Source: an uncultured bacterium
GTDB lineage: Bacteria > Bacillota > Clostridia > Lachnospirales > Lachnospiraceae
DNA length: 64,000 bases
Assembly: GCA_905215775.1 (NCBI GenBank)
Contig: CAJMRM010000001.1
Location: 53,909 to 117,908, forward strand
Direction: 5' to 3'
In this document: positions 34,627 to 43,559 of the stretch, in pieces
Numbering within the stretch: position 1 is the first letter of the stretch
Layout of the letters: every line of letters begins with the position of its first letter
Made by a program: the position numbers and the translations under genes
The notes under the pieces: model-generated
Seen by the model: the letters and a program-made list of their open reading frames with translations, nothing else
Databases searched by the model: none
What the model was told of the DNA's origin: nothing

Positions 34627-36011
34627 TCAGGAATTTTTCTTCGCCGCCTCCCGGCGCTCTTTCAGCTCCGCGCGCATGGTCTTTGCGAAGGCCGGCGTAA
34701 TGGGATACAGCTTCACCAGGATCACCGTAACGATCATTAACACAATGGGGTAGGCGATCTTTAAGTTCACGATCATGTCGATGACCTCCTGGGAGGTCTC
34801 TGAGGCGCTGTACCCCACAGACGCCAGGGCTACGCCCACGATCATGGTGGAAAAGCTGGAGCAGAATTTCTTCATAAAGGTAATGGTGGCGTTGATGAAC
34901 CCGGCCTGGGCCGTTCCAAACTTCCACTCGGTATAGTCCGTGCAGTCGGGAATCATGGCCAGCACCGCCACGTTGGCGAATACGAAGTCCAGGCTTCCCA
35001 CAAAGCCCATGCCGATGACCTCCAGATCTGTGGCAAATTCCCGGCGTACCAGGAGCCAGATGGACTGGAGCAGGATCACAAGCATACCGATGAACACAGT
35101 TTTGATCTTGCCAAATTTTCTCAGCATGGCAGGCATCATAGGAATGACCACCAGGCTGATCCCCAGGGATACCAGAGAGAAGATCGCCTTCAGGCTCATA
35201 TTCTCCACCACGCAGCGGAGATAGTATAAGGAAAGCGCAGAGCTCATGGTATTCACAAGAGTCACGGCCCCCAAGAGCAGAGCTGCACAGATCACGGCCC
35301 GGTTATGGATCACCAGCCCCAGCTGGCTCTTAAAATGGATCTTTTCCGGTGTGGGAAGGGAATTATAGTAATCCACCCGCTTGGCTCCGTTGGCCGCACA
35401 AAGGCCGGTGATGATCATGGTGACACAGACGATCCCCACGCTGATGAGCCATCCGGTCCTGGGATCCGCCGATCTCTGGACAATGGGAATGGTGATCACG
35501 CCCACAACGGCTCCGGCAATAAAGCCGCCGTACTGACGGCAGGTGAGCATCAGGTTCCGCTCCTGGGGATCCCTGGTCATGGCACTGTAAACTGGGTATA
35601 GAAAACGGAATACAGCAGCAGCGCCACAATATAATAGATCCACATTCCTGTCTCAGAAAAATTCGGGACCGTAAACAACATGACCATGATCACGGCCCAT
35701 AAAAGGATGCCCATGATCATATGGGGGCGGTATTTGCCCCACCGCTTTGTATTGGTTCGGTCCACAATGCCGCCGATGATGGGATCGTTGATGGCGTCCC
35801 AGATGATCAGCAGTGTATTTAAGATACCCACAGCCCCCACGTGAAGACCTGCCACATCGCTCATGAAGTTCATGGCATATGCGGTTTTAAACTGGGAAGG
35901 CATGGTGCTGGCCACGCCTCCAAGACCGTAGGAGACAAGCTCTCCCTTGGACATTTTCCGGTCCCGCTGGTCCTCATGGACGTTACCGGATACGTTTTTC
36001 TCTTTCGCCAT
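34627..36011 (-). pseudogene. GPH-family sodium/sugar-type symporter, split by a frameshift
   Basis: Two frames encode one major-facilitator protein of the glycoside-pentoside-hexuronide (GPH) family. The N-terminal part (about 145 residues to YSVFYTQFTVP) ends in a stop at about 35577. The C-terminal part resumes as YSAMTRDPQERNLML and runs through nine or ten further helices to KNS. The proper join would be FTVP-YSAMTRDPQERN. The junction (35576-35592) contains ACAGTGCC once, where the ancestral coding would hold it twice, so a 10-bp deletion between direct repeats is the simplest cause. The ATG at 36011 has GGAG 9 nt upstream. The abgB-like gene lies upstream in the same direction. Confidence 0.85.
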
Positions 36012-36032
36012 TCTCTGCATCTCCCTTTCCTT

Positions 36033-37466
36033 TTATTTTTTCATCCAGGGCTTCGCCTCTCTGGGAAGCAGCGGCTGATAGCCGTCTGGTCCTGTTTTTC
36101 TCTCAAATTCCTCAGCCGCCTTCTTTACCAGCTCCGGATCCTCCAGCAGGTCGATGGCTGCCGCTGCCAGAACCTTTCCAGCGTACAGAAGTCCTTTATG
36201 GGCAATGGAGGGTTTTCCCTGGGACACCATCTGCCAGGTGTGCTCCGGTGTGCCTCCCGCACAGGTGGCCGCCACGATCTGGGAGGTGGGGCATACCCAG
36301 CTCACGTCTCCCACGTCTGAGGAGCCGGACAGGGGCTTTTCAGAGGGACGGTAGGGAAGGATAAAGCCGTAGATGCTCTTTTTATCGTACTGCTCGCCCA
36401 GGGCCCTGCCCTTTTCTCCCATGAGCCGTTCAAACCGGTCCGCCAGCTTCTGCCGGCCCGGCATGGTGTCCTGGATGGCGCTGGCAAAGGCGTATTCCTC
36501 TTTTGTGTACTCCGGCAGGCCCACGGCCTTCATGTTCTCATAAAGGACCTCCTCCAGGGTGTGGTTCACCAGAATATTGGAGCATGCCTTCTCCAGCTGG
36601 ATCTCCACCTCCACGCCGCACATCATAGCGGCTCCCCTGGCGATCTGGTTGACTCTTTCATAGATCTCCCGCACCTGGTCGTTCTTTGGCGCGCGGATCA
36701 GATAAACAGATTCCGCCTCCGCCTGGACCACGTTGGGTGCGTCTCCGCCTGTGTTGGTGATGGCGTAATGGATCCTGGCCTCCGGGATGATATGCTCTCT
36801 TAAGAACTGGACGCCCATATTCATCAGCTCCAGGGCATCCAGGGCACTGCGGCCCAGATGGGGGCTGGTTCCCGCATGGGCGCTGACTCCCTTAAAGGAG
36901 TAGTGGATCCTTACATTCGCCAGGGTGCTGAAGGCCCATACGCTGTTTAACTGGTTGGGGTGCCAGGAAAGGGCCGCATCCACGCCCTTAAACACGCCGT
37001 CCCTGGCCATAAATGTCTTGGCAGAGCCGCCCTCCTCTGCGGGGCAACCGAAATAAATGACCGTACCGGGCTTTTTCGATTCCTTCAGATACTCCTTTAC
37101 AGCAATGGCCGCAGCCAGGCTTCCGGCCCCCAGAAGGTTATGGCCGCAGCCATGGCCGTTTCCACCCGGCTCCAGAGCCTCCTTCTCCGTCGCGCACGCC
37201 TTCTGGCTGAGCCCGGAAAGGGCGTCGAATTCTCCCAGGATCCCGATCACCGGAGAGCCGTTCCCGTAGGAGCCGGAGAATGCCGTCGGGATCCCGGCCA
37301 GACCGGAGGTCACCGTAAAGCCCTCCTTCTTCAGAGCGTCCATAAGGATCCCGGAAGAAACCATTTCTGTATAATCTGTCTCTGGATGATCCCAGATCGA
37401 GTCGCTGACGGAGAACAGAAAGTCCTGTTTTCCATCCAGAAGATTTAAAGCTGTCTGTTTGTCCAT
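36033..37466 (-). CDS. M20-family amidohydrolase, AbgB-like (copy 2)
   Basis: A 477-residue AbgB-type zinc amidohydrolase, the same length as the gene at 4162-5595 and strongly similar to it. Motifs are LGEFDALSGLSQKACATEK, NGHGCGHNLLGAGSLAAAIAVK, FGCPAEEGGSAKTFMARDGVF, LSWHPNQLNS, SAHAGTSPHLGRSALDALEL and SGSSDVGDVSWVCPTSQI. The start at 37466 has GGAGG 7 nt upstream; a longer frame is not supported. It is followed by the broken GPH symporter and faces a LysR gene across 136 nt, so it looks like a peptide/amide utilisation locus. Confidence 0.88.
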   Translation of the reverse strand: MDKQTALNLLDGKQDFLFSVSDSIWDHPETDYTEMVSSGILMDALKKEGFTVTSGLAGIPTAFSGSYGNGSPVIGILGEFDALSGLSQKACATEKEALEPGGNGHGCGHNLLGAGSLAAAIAVKEYLKESKKPGTVIYFGCPAEEGGSAKTFMARDGVFKGVDAALSWHPNQLNSVWAFSTLANVRIHYSFKGVSAHAGTSPHLGRSALDALELMNMGVQFLREHIIPEARIHYAITNTGGDAPNVVQAEAESVYLIRAPKNDQVREIYERVNQIARGAAMMCGVEVEIQLEKACSNILVNHTLEEVLYENMKAVGLPEYTKEEYAFASAIQDTMPGRQKLADRFERLMGEKGRALGEQYDKKSIYGFILPYRPSEKPLSGSSDVGDVSWVCPTSQIVAATCAGGTPEHTWQMVSQGKPSIAHKGLLYAGKVLAAAAIDLLEDPELVKKAAEEFERKTGPDGYQPLLPREAKPWMKK

Positions 37467-37602
37467 GATGAAGCCTCCCTGCTTTCGTTCGGATTTCTTA
37501 TCTGACTCCATCATACCAGTGGTTGACAATTCCAGGTAGATATGAAATAATTACAGGGATGTATATTTTTGTGCAAATCATACAAAAACTCAGGTGATAC
37601 AG

Positions 37603-38526
37603 ATGAAAATAGAGCAGATTCAATATGTCCTGGCCATTTATGAGACTGGCTCCATCTCCAAGGCGGCGGAACGGTTTTACCTGTCCCGGCCCAATATCAG
37701 CAATGCTGTGAGGAACCTGGAAAGTGAACTGGGCTTTGAGATCATGGAGCGCGGGGCCAAGGGCGTGCATTTCACAAAAGAAGGGCTCCTTTTTGCCCAA
37801 AAGGCCGTCCAGATCCTGAAGGAGATCGACGAGATCCAGGAAATCGGAAACAGCCGGTCCAGACTCCGGTTCGGGATCGTGAATCCCAACTGTCCTATGG
37901 TGGAGGAGGCCTTCATCTGGCTCTGCGACCGGGTGGAGCGGGACGATGGGCTGAGTAATTACCAGCTTTCCATATACCGGGAGTACCAGTACGAGGGAAT
38001 GCGGCTTCTGAACCAGAAAAAGGCCGATCTGGTCATCACCGTCAGCAACAATTTAAACGCTCCCTCCATGGTGCGGGAGATGGAGGAGCGTGGTCTGGAA
38101 TACAGGAAGCTCCTGGACGTCCCCTGCAACGTCAACCTTTCCAAAGATCACCCCCTGGCCCATGACCCGGATTTTAAGCTGGAGAAGCTGAAGAATTATC
38201 CGTTTGTGGAGTATGCCATTGAAGGGGACCGGGGTTCCCCCTACAACCGCATCTCCCAGGTCAGCTTCATCAACCTTTCAAAGCTGTTCCGGGTCAGCTC
38301 CGGAAACATGCGTACCAGGGTCATCGCCGCCACCAACGCTTACAGCGTGGGCATCGCCATGCCTCCCTCCTGGGCGGAGGAATATGGTCTCTGCTGTATC
38401 CCCATTCCCGGATTTACCATGGAGTTCGGCTGCATCCGCCGGGCCGGGGAGCCGGTGCCGCCGCCGGAAAAGCTGTTTATGGAATTTTTGCAAAAAGAAA
38501 TGGAGTTTCTGAACGAAACGAAATGA
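37603..38526 (+). CDS. LysR-family transcriptional regulator (divergent from abgB-like copy 2)
   Basis: A 307-residue LysR protein with helix-turn-helix YVLAIYETGSISKAAERFYLSRPNISNAVRNLE (about residues 7-40) and a substrate-binding domain, RSRLRFGIVNPNCPMVEE onward. The ATG at 37603 has AGGTG six nt upstream, better than the in-frame GTG at 37594. It is divergent from the hydrolase/GPH operon and presumably regulates it. The shared intergenic region contains TGGTTGACAATT (37520-37531), identical to one at 7089-7100. Confidence 0.9.
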   Translation: MKIEQIQYVLAIYETGSISKAAERFYLSRPNISNAVRNLESELGFEIMERGAKGVHFTKEGLLFAQKAVQILKEIDEIQEIGNSRSRLRFGIVNPNCPMVEEAFIWLCDRVERDDGLSNYQLSIYREYQYEGMRLLNQKKADLVITVSNNLNAPSMVREMEERGLEYRKLLDVPCNVNLSKDHPLAHDPDFKLEKLKNYPFVEYAIEGDRGSPYNRISQVSFINLSKLFRVSSGNMRTRVIAATNAYSVGIAMPPSWAEEYGLCCIPIPGFTMEFGCIRRAGEPVPPPEKLFMEFLQKEMEFLNETK

Positions 38527-38542
38527 CCGAAATAAAATGCCG

Positions 38543-38587
38543 GGACGGCTGCAAAGGAATCGGGTATGAATCCCTCTGCAGCCGTCC
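38543..38587. terminator. Bidirectional terminator between lysR and the 2HCT gene
   Basis: An 11-bp stem (38543-38553 and 38577-38587) with a 23-nt loop, followed on the plus strand by TATTATTTTG and on the minus strand by CGGCATTTTATTTC. It lies between convergent stops. Confidence 0.75.
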
Positions 38588-38614
38588 TATTATTTTGATC
38601 TGATATGAGACAGG

Positions 38615-39949
38615 CTATCCTACCATCTGGACCAGGATCCCTCCCAGAGTCAGCATCAGGGCCCCGCAGGATCTGGTGACGATCTGGGCAAAGGGAAGGA
38701 GCTCCATGCGGTGGGCGCTGCTTAAAACAGCCACGTTGCCGGAGCCTCCCATGTTGGTGGTGCACATACCGGCTGCAATGGCTGATTCCAGCGGATAAAA
38801 GCCAGCCAGCTTTCCCAGGACCGCCGCCGTCAGCGTGATCACGGCAACCACCGCCGCCACCGCCAGCAGATAGGGAATTGTCAGCGTCCTCAGGATCGAA
38901 TTTAAGTCGATCAGTGTAAATCCGATTCCCGTAAGGGCCGCCGCCGTCCAGCTGTGGATGGCGAACTGCCCCCACTCCCGGGCTGCCTCCTCCAGGGTCT
39001 CCGGCAAAATCCCCGTTCCCTTCACCAGGATCACCGCCAGGATCATCCAGGCATAGGTGGGGATCATGGGCATAAATTTATGGAGCACCGCCCCCAGCTG
39101 GTAAAAGGCAAGGGCAATGACCATTCCCGTACATAAGGAACCAAAGGACGGCTTCATGGCAGGCGTTTTCTTCACCGGCCGGCCGTCATTGACCAGCATC
39201 CCGTTCCCCGTAAGCTCCGGCCGCCGCTTTCCAAGGTTATTGAGAAGGCCGCCGAAAATAATGGCCACGCAGTTTCCCAGGACAGTGGCCGGGGCCATTT
39301 TTGTCAGCATGGCCGAAGGATCCGTTCCCAGGGCCTGGGCGTAAATATCAGAAAGGGGAACCGTGCCCGCGGTCATGCCGCCGCTGGTCATAGGCACTCC
39401 CAGGTACAGGATCCCGCCCCAGAAGCCCTGGCCCAGAAGCACGCCGAAGATCCCCGAAGCCAGGATCCCCACAGCCAGGGAAGCCGCGGCCACCGGGAGA
39501 AGCCGTACCGTAGCCCGCAGCAGAAGCTTCCGGTCAATGTTAAACAGGCTCCCTGTGATCAGCGCTGAGATGTAAAAGATCAGAAACCCGCTGCCGTTGA
39601 TGAAAAAATCCATGGTCTCATACGTCTGCTCCGGCAGCAGCCCCACCGCCTGGATGGCCGCCGCGCCCAGGATACAGACCACCGAGCCGCCCAGATACGT
39701 TTTCACCACCGGCACCGTATTCCCAATGGCATTCAGGCCTTCGCCAAACACCATCAGCACCAGGAATGCCGGTACCAGGCTCTTGGGCACACAGCCCGCA
39801 TACATACAGATAGAGGTCAGCACCAGTACCCCCAGATACAGGCCCAGAGGCATCCCCAGGATCGTCCGTTCATGCTCCTTTTGGCCTTTCCTTCCTGGCC
39901 CGGCCTTGCTTTCCCTCCTGCCTTCCAAAGCCTCCGCGCACTTTTCCAA
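38615..39949 (-). CDS. 2-hydroxycarboxylate transporter family protein (CitS/MaeN type)
   Basis: Secondary carrier of the 2HCT family for citrate, malate or similar, 444 residues with about 11 helices. The first re-entrant loop region is MTSGGMTAGTVPLSDIYAQALG and the second AAGMCTTNMGGSGNVAVLSSAHRM, matching the G-G-x-G loops of CitS/MaeN. ILGMPLGLYLGVLVLTSICMYAG is the first helix. The TTG start at 39949 is supported by GGGAGG 8 nt upstream. It follows greA on the same strand. It does not clearly belong to the LysR/AbgB unit, since the regulator is convergent. Confidence 0.9.
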   Translation of the reverse strand: MEKCAEALEGRRESKAGPGRKGQKEHERTILGMPLGLYLGVLVLTSICMYAGCVPKSLVPAFLVLMVFGEGLNAIGNTVPVVKTYLGGSVVCILGAAAIQAVGLLPEQTYETMDFFINGSGFLIFYISALITGSLFNIDRKLLLRATVRLLPVAAASLAVGILASGIFGVLLGQGFWGGILYLGVPMTSGGMTAGTVPLSDIYAQALGTDPSAMLTKMAPATVLGNCVAIIFGGLLNNLGKRRPELTGNGMLVNDGRPVKKTPAMKPSFGSLCTGMVIALAFYQLGAVLHKFMPMIPTYAWMILAVILVKGTGILPETLEEAAREWGQFAIHSWTAAALTGIGFTLIDLNSILRTLTIPYLLAVAAVVAVITLTAAVLGKLAGFYPLESAIAAGMCTTNMGGSGNVAVLSSAHRMELLPFAQIVTRSCGALMLTLGGILVQMVG

Positions 39950-39984
39950 AGCCTTTTCCTCCCTCTTAAAGTCTTCTGCCGTTT

Positions 39985-40488
39985 TTAAAAGCTTCTCAAG
40001 GCATCGCTGCCATCGTCCACCGTTTTTTCGATCCTCTTTACAATCACATCGTATCCGGCCTTGTCGTTGATCTGTACATGGACCCGGTCTCCCACCTTAT
40101 GGCCCAGCAGTGCCCTTCCCAGGGGAGACTCGGAGCTGATCAGATTTTTCAGGGAATTTCCCCGGACCGTGGTGACGATCTTATACGTTTCCGTTTCGTC
40201 ATCCTCCTCAAAATACACGTCCACCGTATTATAAAGCCCGATCTCATCCTCCTTTGAATCGTCGGAAACCACCTTCGCAGTCTTTATCATCCGCTCCAGA
40301 TACCGGATCCGGCTTTCATTTTTGTTTTTATCCTTTTTTGCCGCATAATACTCGAAATTTTCGCTGAGATCCCCCTGGGCCCTGGCCTCCTTTACCGCCT
40401 CAATGGCCTCCTTACGGACCACCAGCTTCCGGTACTCGATCTCTTCTTCCATCTTTTTTATATCATTTTTTGTCAGCTCATTATACAT
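39985..40488 (-). CDS. greA: Transcription elongation factor GreA/GreB family
   Basis: Rescues backtracked RNA polymerase. The 167 residues show the N-terminal coiled coil with NELTKNDIKKMEEEIEYRKLVVRKEAIEAVKEARAQGDLSENFEYYAAKKDKNKNESRIRYLERMIKTA (acidic tip D-L-S-E-N) and a C-terminal FKBP-like domain SSESPLGRALLGHKVGDRVHVQI. This is a normal GreA layout. It lies 35 nt upstream of the 2HCT gene, and the two may be co-transcribed. Confidence 0.93.
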   Translation of the reverse strand: MYNELTKNDIKKMEEEIEYRKLVVRKEAIEAVKEARAQGDLSENFEYYAAKKDKNKNESRIRYLERMIKTAKVVSDDSKEDEIGLYNTVDVYFEEDDETETYKIVTTVRGNSLKNLISSESPLGRALLGHKVGDRVHVQINDKAGYDVIVKRIEKTVDDGSDALRSF

Positions 40489-40776
40489 ATCTGCGCTCCT
40501 CCTGTCATAAAAGGCGGCCCTCTCCCTTGACGCCGCGCTATCATCTTACCGCGGACCAGAAAAAAAATCAACCGGCAGAAGGAAATCCGGGCGCGGCTCC
40601 GTACCGGCCCCGGATCATCCGGAATTTTATACGGAACACCTGCGGAGGCCATATCCGCTTGTTCCGGGCTGGTATTTATGTTACAATGTCTGCAATATCC
40701 CTTCGCCGGATCCTTTCTGGAGGATCTGCCTTTTACAGAGGAGACGGCGTAAGAGCTTCCGGAAAAGGAGAACTCC

Positions 40777-41313
40777 ATGCTGATCACATTCACTGCCTAT
40801 ATCCTGATCCCCGTTTACACCCTCCTCTTTGTGGCGGGAAGCGACTGGTTTACCACAAACTTCTCCGTTCTAGGGAATATTGCGGGCCGAAACGAGGCCT
40901 TTGTACTCTGGGGCCTTATGGTCGGGGTCTATTTCTTCGTCTGTTTAAGAAGGATCTTCCGCCGCATGCCGGAAAAGCCCGCGGGAACCTGGCTGGTGCC
41001 ACTGGCCCTGGTGCTCCTGGATTTTGCCGTCACCACGCCCTATCTGCCGGAAATGTTCCCCTTAAAGGCTTACCTTCACATCGTCTTCGCCTTCCTGGCC
41101 GCCGCATGTCTGATCCTCTGCGTATTCCTTACGGCCCTGACGCTTTACAAGAGGGATCCCAGAGAATACAGGCCGTATCTCTGGGGGATCGGGATCATCG
41201 TGGCCGTCTCTGCCTTTCTTTTCGTCCTGGCCGGGATCGTCAGCAGCGCCCTGGAGATCTTCTTTACTGTCTCCATGACCTGGATGGTCTACGGGCTTTA
41301 TAAAAATGTTTGA
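40777..41313 (+). CDS. Integral membrane protein, unknown function
   Basis: A 178-residue membrane protein with six predicted helices, including FTAYILIPVYTLLFVAG, VLWGLMVGVYFFVCL, WLVPLALVLLDFAV, AYLHIVFAFLAAACLILCVFL, IGIIVAVSAFLFVLAG and a last helix SALEIFFTVSMTWMVYGLYKNV. Before helix two is SDWFTTNFSVLGNIAGRNEAF. AGGAG lies 6 nt before the ATG, supporting it as real. I do not recognise its family. Confidence 0.7.
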   Translation: MLITFTAYILIPVYTLLFVAGSDWFTTNFSVLGNIAGRNEAFVLWGLMVGVYFFVCLRRIFRRMPEKPAGTWLVPLALVLLDFAVTTPYLPEMFPLKAYLHIVFAFLAAACLILCVFLTALTLYKRDPREYRPYLWGIGIIVAVSAFLFVLAGIVSSALEIFFTVSMTWMVYGLYKNV

Positions 41314-41622
41314 TCGCTGTATCTTACAATGCTGTGATGACCATTTACTCAAAGCGATATTGAATCTGTCGTTTCCCGTCCCAAAACGCTTTCTTATGCC
41401 GAATGTCATTTGAGCGGTACATTTTCAGCGTATGTGGATAAAATCGTCTGTCACTTTGCTGACAAATTGCTTCTGGAAATAGAACAGGCCGCCACTCCAA
41501 AATGAAGTGACGGCTCCTTCTATCGCCGGAATCCGGATTTCTGAAATGAAAAAATTACCCCAAAAAACCGGCTCTCAGCCTGCCCGATTTTGTCAAGCTG
41601 TATCAGCCCGTTCAGATACAGT
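41314..41622. other. Intergenic region without recognisable gene
   Basis: AT-richer than the flanking genes. It holds one hairpin (about 41489-41516, GCCGCCACT/AGTGACGGC with loop CCAAAATGA) that may end the membrane gene, and no open frame with a credible start. It does not resemble any RNA I know. Confidence 0.5.
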
Positions 41623-41656
41623 AAAAGCCCGGAAAACCTCGATTTTCCGGGCTTTT
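41623..41656 (-). terminator. Terminator after rpsI
   Basis: A perfect 14-bp stem, AAAAGCCCGGAAAA paired with TTTTCCGGGCTTTT (41623-41636 and 41643-41656), with a six-base loop. It lies 32 nt after the rpsI stop and ends the rplM-rpsI transcript. Confidence 0.92.
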
Positions 41657-41687
41657 GCAAACCTCTTGATACGGTTTGAACAGCAGA

Positions 41688-42080
41688 TTAACGCTTGCTG
41701 AACTGCGGAGCTCTTCTCGCTGCCTTTAAGCCGTACTTCTTTCTTTCTTTCATACGCGGATCTCTTGTTAAGAAACCAGCTTTCTTTAATACCGGACGGT
41801 ACTCAGCGTCTGCATGAAGCAGGGCTCTGGAGATGCCGTGACGGATGGCGCCAGCCTGTCCGGAGCATCCGCCGCCGCGAACGTTTACTAATACGTCGAA
41901 CTTGTCGGCTGTCTCAGTAGCAACAAGCGGCTGACGAACGATGAGCTTTAAGGTCTCAAGACCAAGATACTCGTCGATGTCTCTCTTATTGATAGTGATC
42001 TTACCTGTACCCGGAGTAAGATATACTCTGGCGATAGATTTTTTTCTTCTTCCTGTTCCGTAGAATTTTGCGTTAGCCAT
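41688..42080 (-). CDS. rpsI: 30S ribosomal protein S9
   Basis: Small-subunit protein, 130 residues. The N-terminal [34 protein letters not shown] and C-terminal [44 protein letters not shown] are diagnostic; the basic C-terminal tail reaches the P site. It is second in the rplM-rpsI operon. Confidence 0.98.
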   Translation of the reverse strand: MANAKFYGTGRRKKSIARVYLTPGTGKITINKRDIDEYLGLETLKLIVRQPLVATETADKFDVLVNVRGGGCSGQAGAIRHGISRALLHADAEYRPVLKKAGFLTRDPRMKERKKYGLKAARRAPQFSKR

Positions 42081-42106
42081 TGTGATTTCCTCCTTTCAGA
42101 CCTCGA

Positions 42107-42541
42107 TTAAAATTTGATTTCTAATACTTCCGGCTTCTGTGCTGCCTGCTCGTGGTCAGCGCCAGCGTATACGTGAAGCTTAGTCATCATGCTTCTTCCT
42201 AACGGTCCCTTCGGGAGCATACCCTTAACTGCTAACTCAACAACCTTCTCGGGCTTCTTAGCCATCATCTCTTTTAATGTGGTCTCTTTCATTCCGCCCA
42301 CATAATCGGAGTGGCTGTAATATACCTTCTGGTCTAACTTCTTACCTGTTACTTTTACCTTGGAAGCATTTACTACGATCACATAGTCGCCGCAGTCGAT
42401 GTGAGGAGTGAAGATCGGTTTGTTCTTTCCTCTTAATACCTTAGCTACTTCAGATGCTAAACGTCCTAATGTATATCCCGTAGCGTCAACTACATACCAT
42501 TTTCTTTCGATTGTTGCCGGACTGGCCATAAAGCTCTTCAT
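42107..42541 (-). CDS. rplM: 50S ribosomal protein L13
   Basis: Large-subunit protein, 144 residues. [48 protein letters not shown] and [39 protein letters not shown] match L13. AGGAGG precedes the ATG. The leader from the promoter at 42646-42674 is about 100 nt long, which fits an autoregulatory L13 leader, although I cannot confirm its fold. Confidence 0.98.
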   Translation of the reverse strand: MKSFMASPATIERKWYVVDATGYTLGRLASEVAKVLRGKNKPIFTPHIDCGDYVIVVNASKVKVTGKKLDQKVYYSHSDYVGGMKETTLKEMMAKKPEKVVELAVKGMLPKGPLGRSMMTKLHVYAGADHEQAAQKPEVLEIKF

Positions 42542-42645
42542 GGGTTGACCTCCTGTTTGTACTTAACTCAACTTTGTTCATTTATCGTAAAACACTGCTT
42601 CCGGGGCTTTGGTAACAGCATTTTCAACCGATGTCACAGTTATAC

Positions 42646-42674
42646 ATTATATTATACTCTTCCGGGTGTGTCAA
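42646..42674 (-). promoter_or_regulatory. Promoter of the rplM-rpsI operon
   Basis: Full consensus sigma-A-type promoter on the minus strand: -35 TTGACA (42669-42674), 17-bp spacer, -10 TATAAT (42646-42651). A second TATAAT overlaps at 42651-42656. The leader to the rplM start is about 100 nt. Confidence 0.92.
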
Positions 42675-42720
42675 CCATTTTTTCTCGAAATCCAGCCGAA
42701 AAATCAAGGTTTTTCCTATC

Positions 42721-43548
42721 TTACTCCGTCTTCCTCTTCCTGGCCTCCAGGTATCCGTTGAGCTCAGAATTTTTAATATCCGTAATAAACATATGTCCGG
42801 GCGCATGGGTAATGACCACCGGCGGCTTCGCGTGCTCCACCGCTGCCTGGGGCGTCACGCCGCAGGGCCAGAATACAGGGATCTCTCCCTCATAAATATC
42901 CACTGCGTCGCCGTAGTCCGGCTTCATGATATCCCCGATCCCGATCTCTGCCCCGTCTCCCATATGGACCGGAGCGCCGTGGACATTGGGCATCTGTTCT
43001 GTGATCGCATACGCCTTTTTGGCATTCTCCGGCGTCATGGGCCGCATGGAGCAGACCATGGGGCCTTCAAAGGGGCCGGCCTTCACAGTCTCTATATTCG
43101 TCTTATACATGGGCACATTCCGGCCCTGGGCAATGTGGCGTACCTCGATCCCCGCCTCCATTAACGCCTCCTCAAAGGAAAAGGAGCAGCCGATGAGAAA
43201 GCCCGTATACCCCTCTTTCCAGTATTCAGACGCGTCCGTGAGCTCTTTTGTAAAGACCCCGTTTTCATAGACCCGGTACCGGGGGATATCGGTGACGATG
43301 CTGGCCCCCTCTCCCATATCATGGGTCTTTGGCGTTCCCCGGACGATCTCCAGGACAGGACACGCAAAGGGATTCCTTCTGGTAAACTCCTCAAAATCCG
43401 CCGCATACTCCGGAGGCAGGATCACCAGGTTCGCCTGTGCGTACCCCCGGCACATGCCGGCGGTGGGAAAATCGATCACTCCCTCCCGGATCAGCGCCCG
43501 CACCTCTGCCGGAGTTTTATCTACATACGGTGTAATATCAAAAGCCAT
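42721..43548 (-). CDS. DUF1445 putative hydro-lyase / D-glutamate cyclase family protein
   Basis: A 275-residue protein of the DUF1445 family (YcsI-like; the mammalian relative DGLUCY is a D-glutamate cyclase). Family segments are RALIREGVIDFPTAGMCRGYAQANLVILP, DIPRYRVYENG, GFLIGCSFSFEEAL, RNVPMYKTN, GPMVCSMRPM, HGAPVHMGDG and PVFWPCGVTPQAAVEHAKPPVVITHAPGHMFITD. The start at 43548 has GGAGG 5 nt upstream; the longer frame would overlap pxpC. It is the last gene after pxpA-B-C. A cyclase making 5-oxoproline next to 5-oxoprolinase genes fits pathway logic (inference). Confidence 0.85.
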   Translation of the reverse strand: MAFDITPYVDKTPAEVRALIREGVIDFPTAGMCRGYAQANLVILPPEYAADFEEFTRRNPFACPVLEIVRGTPKTHDMGEGASIVTDIPRYRVYENGVFTKELTDASEYWKEGYTGFLIGCSFSFEEALMEAGIEVRHIAQGRNVPMYKTNIETVKAGPFEGPMVCSMRPMTPENAKKAYAITEQMPNVHGAPVHMGDGAEIGIGDIMKPDYGDAVDIYEGEIPVFWPCGVTPQAAVEHAKPPVVITHAPGHMFITDIKNSELNGYLEARKRKTE

Positions 43549-43559
43549 CTCTTCCTCCT

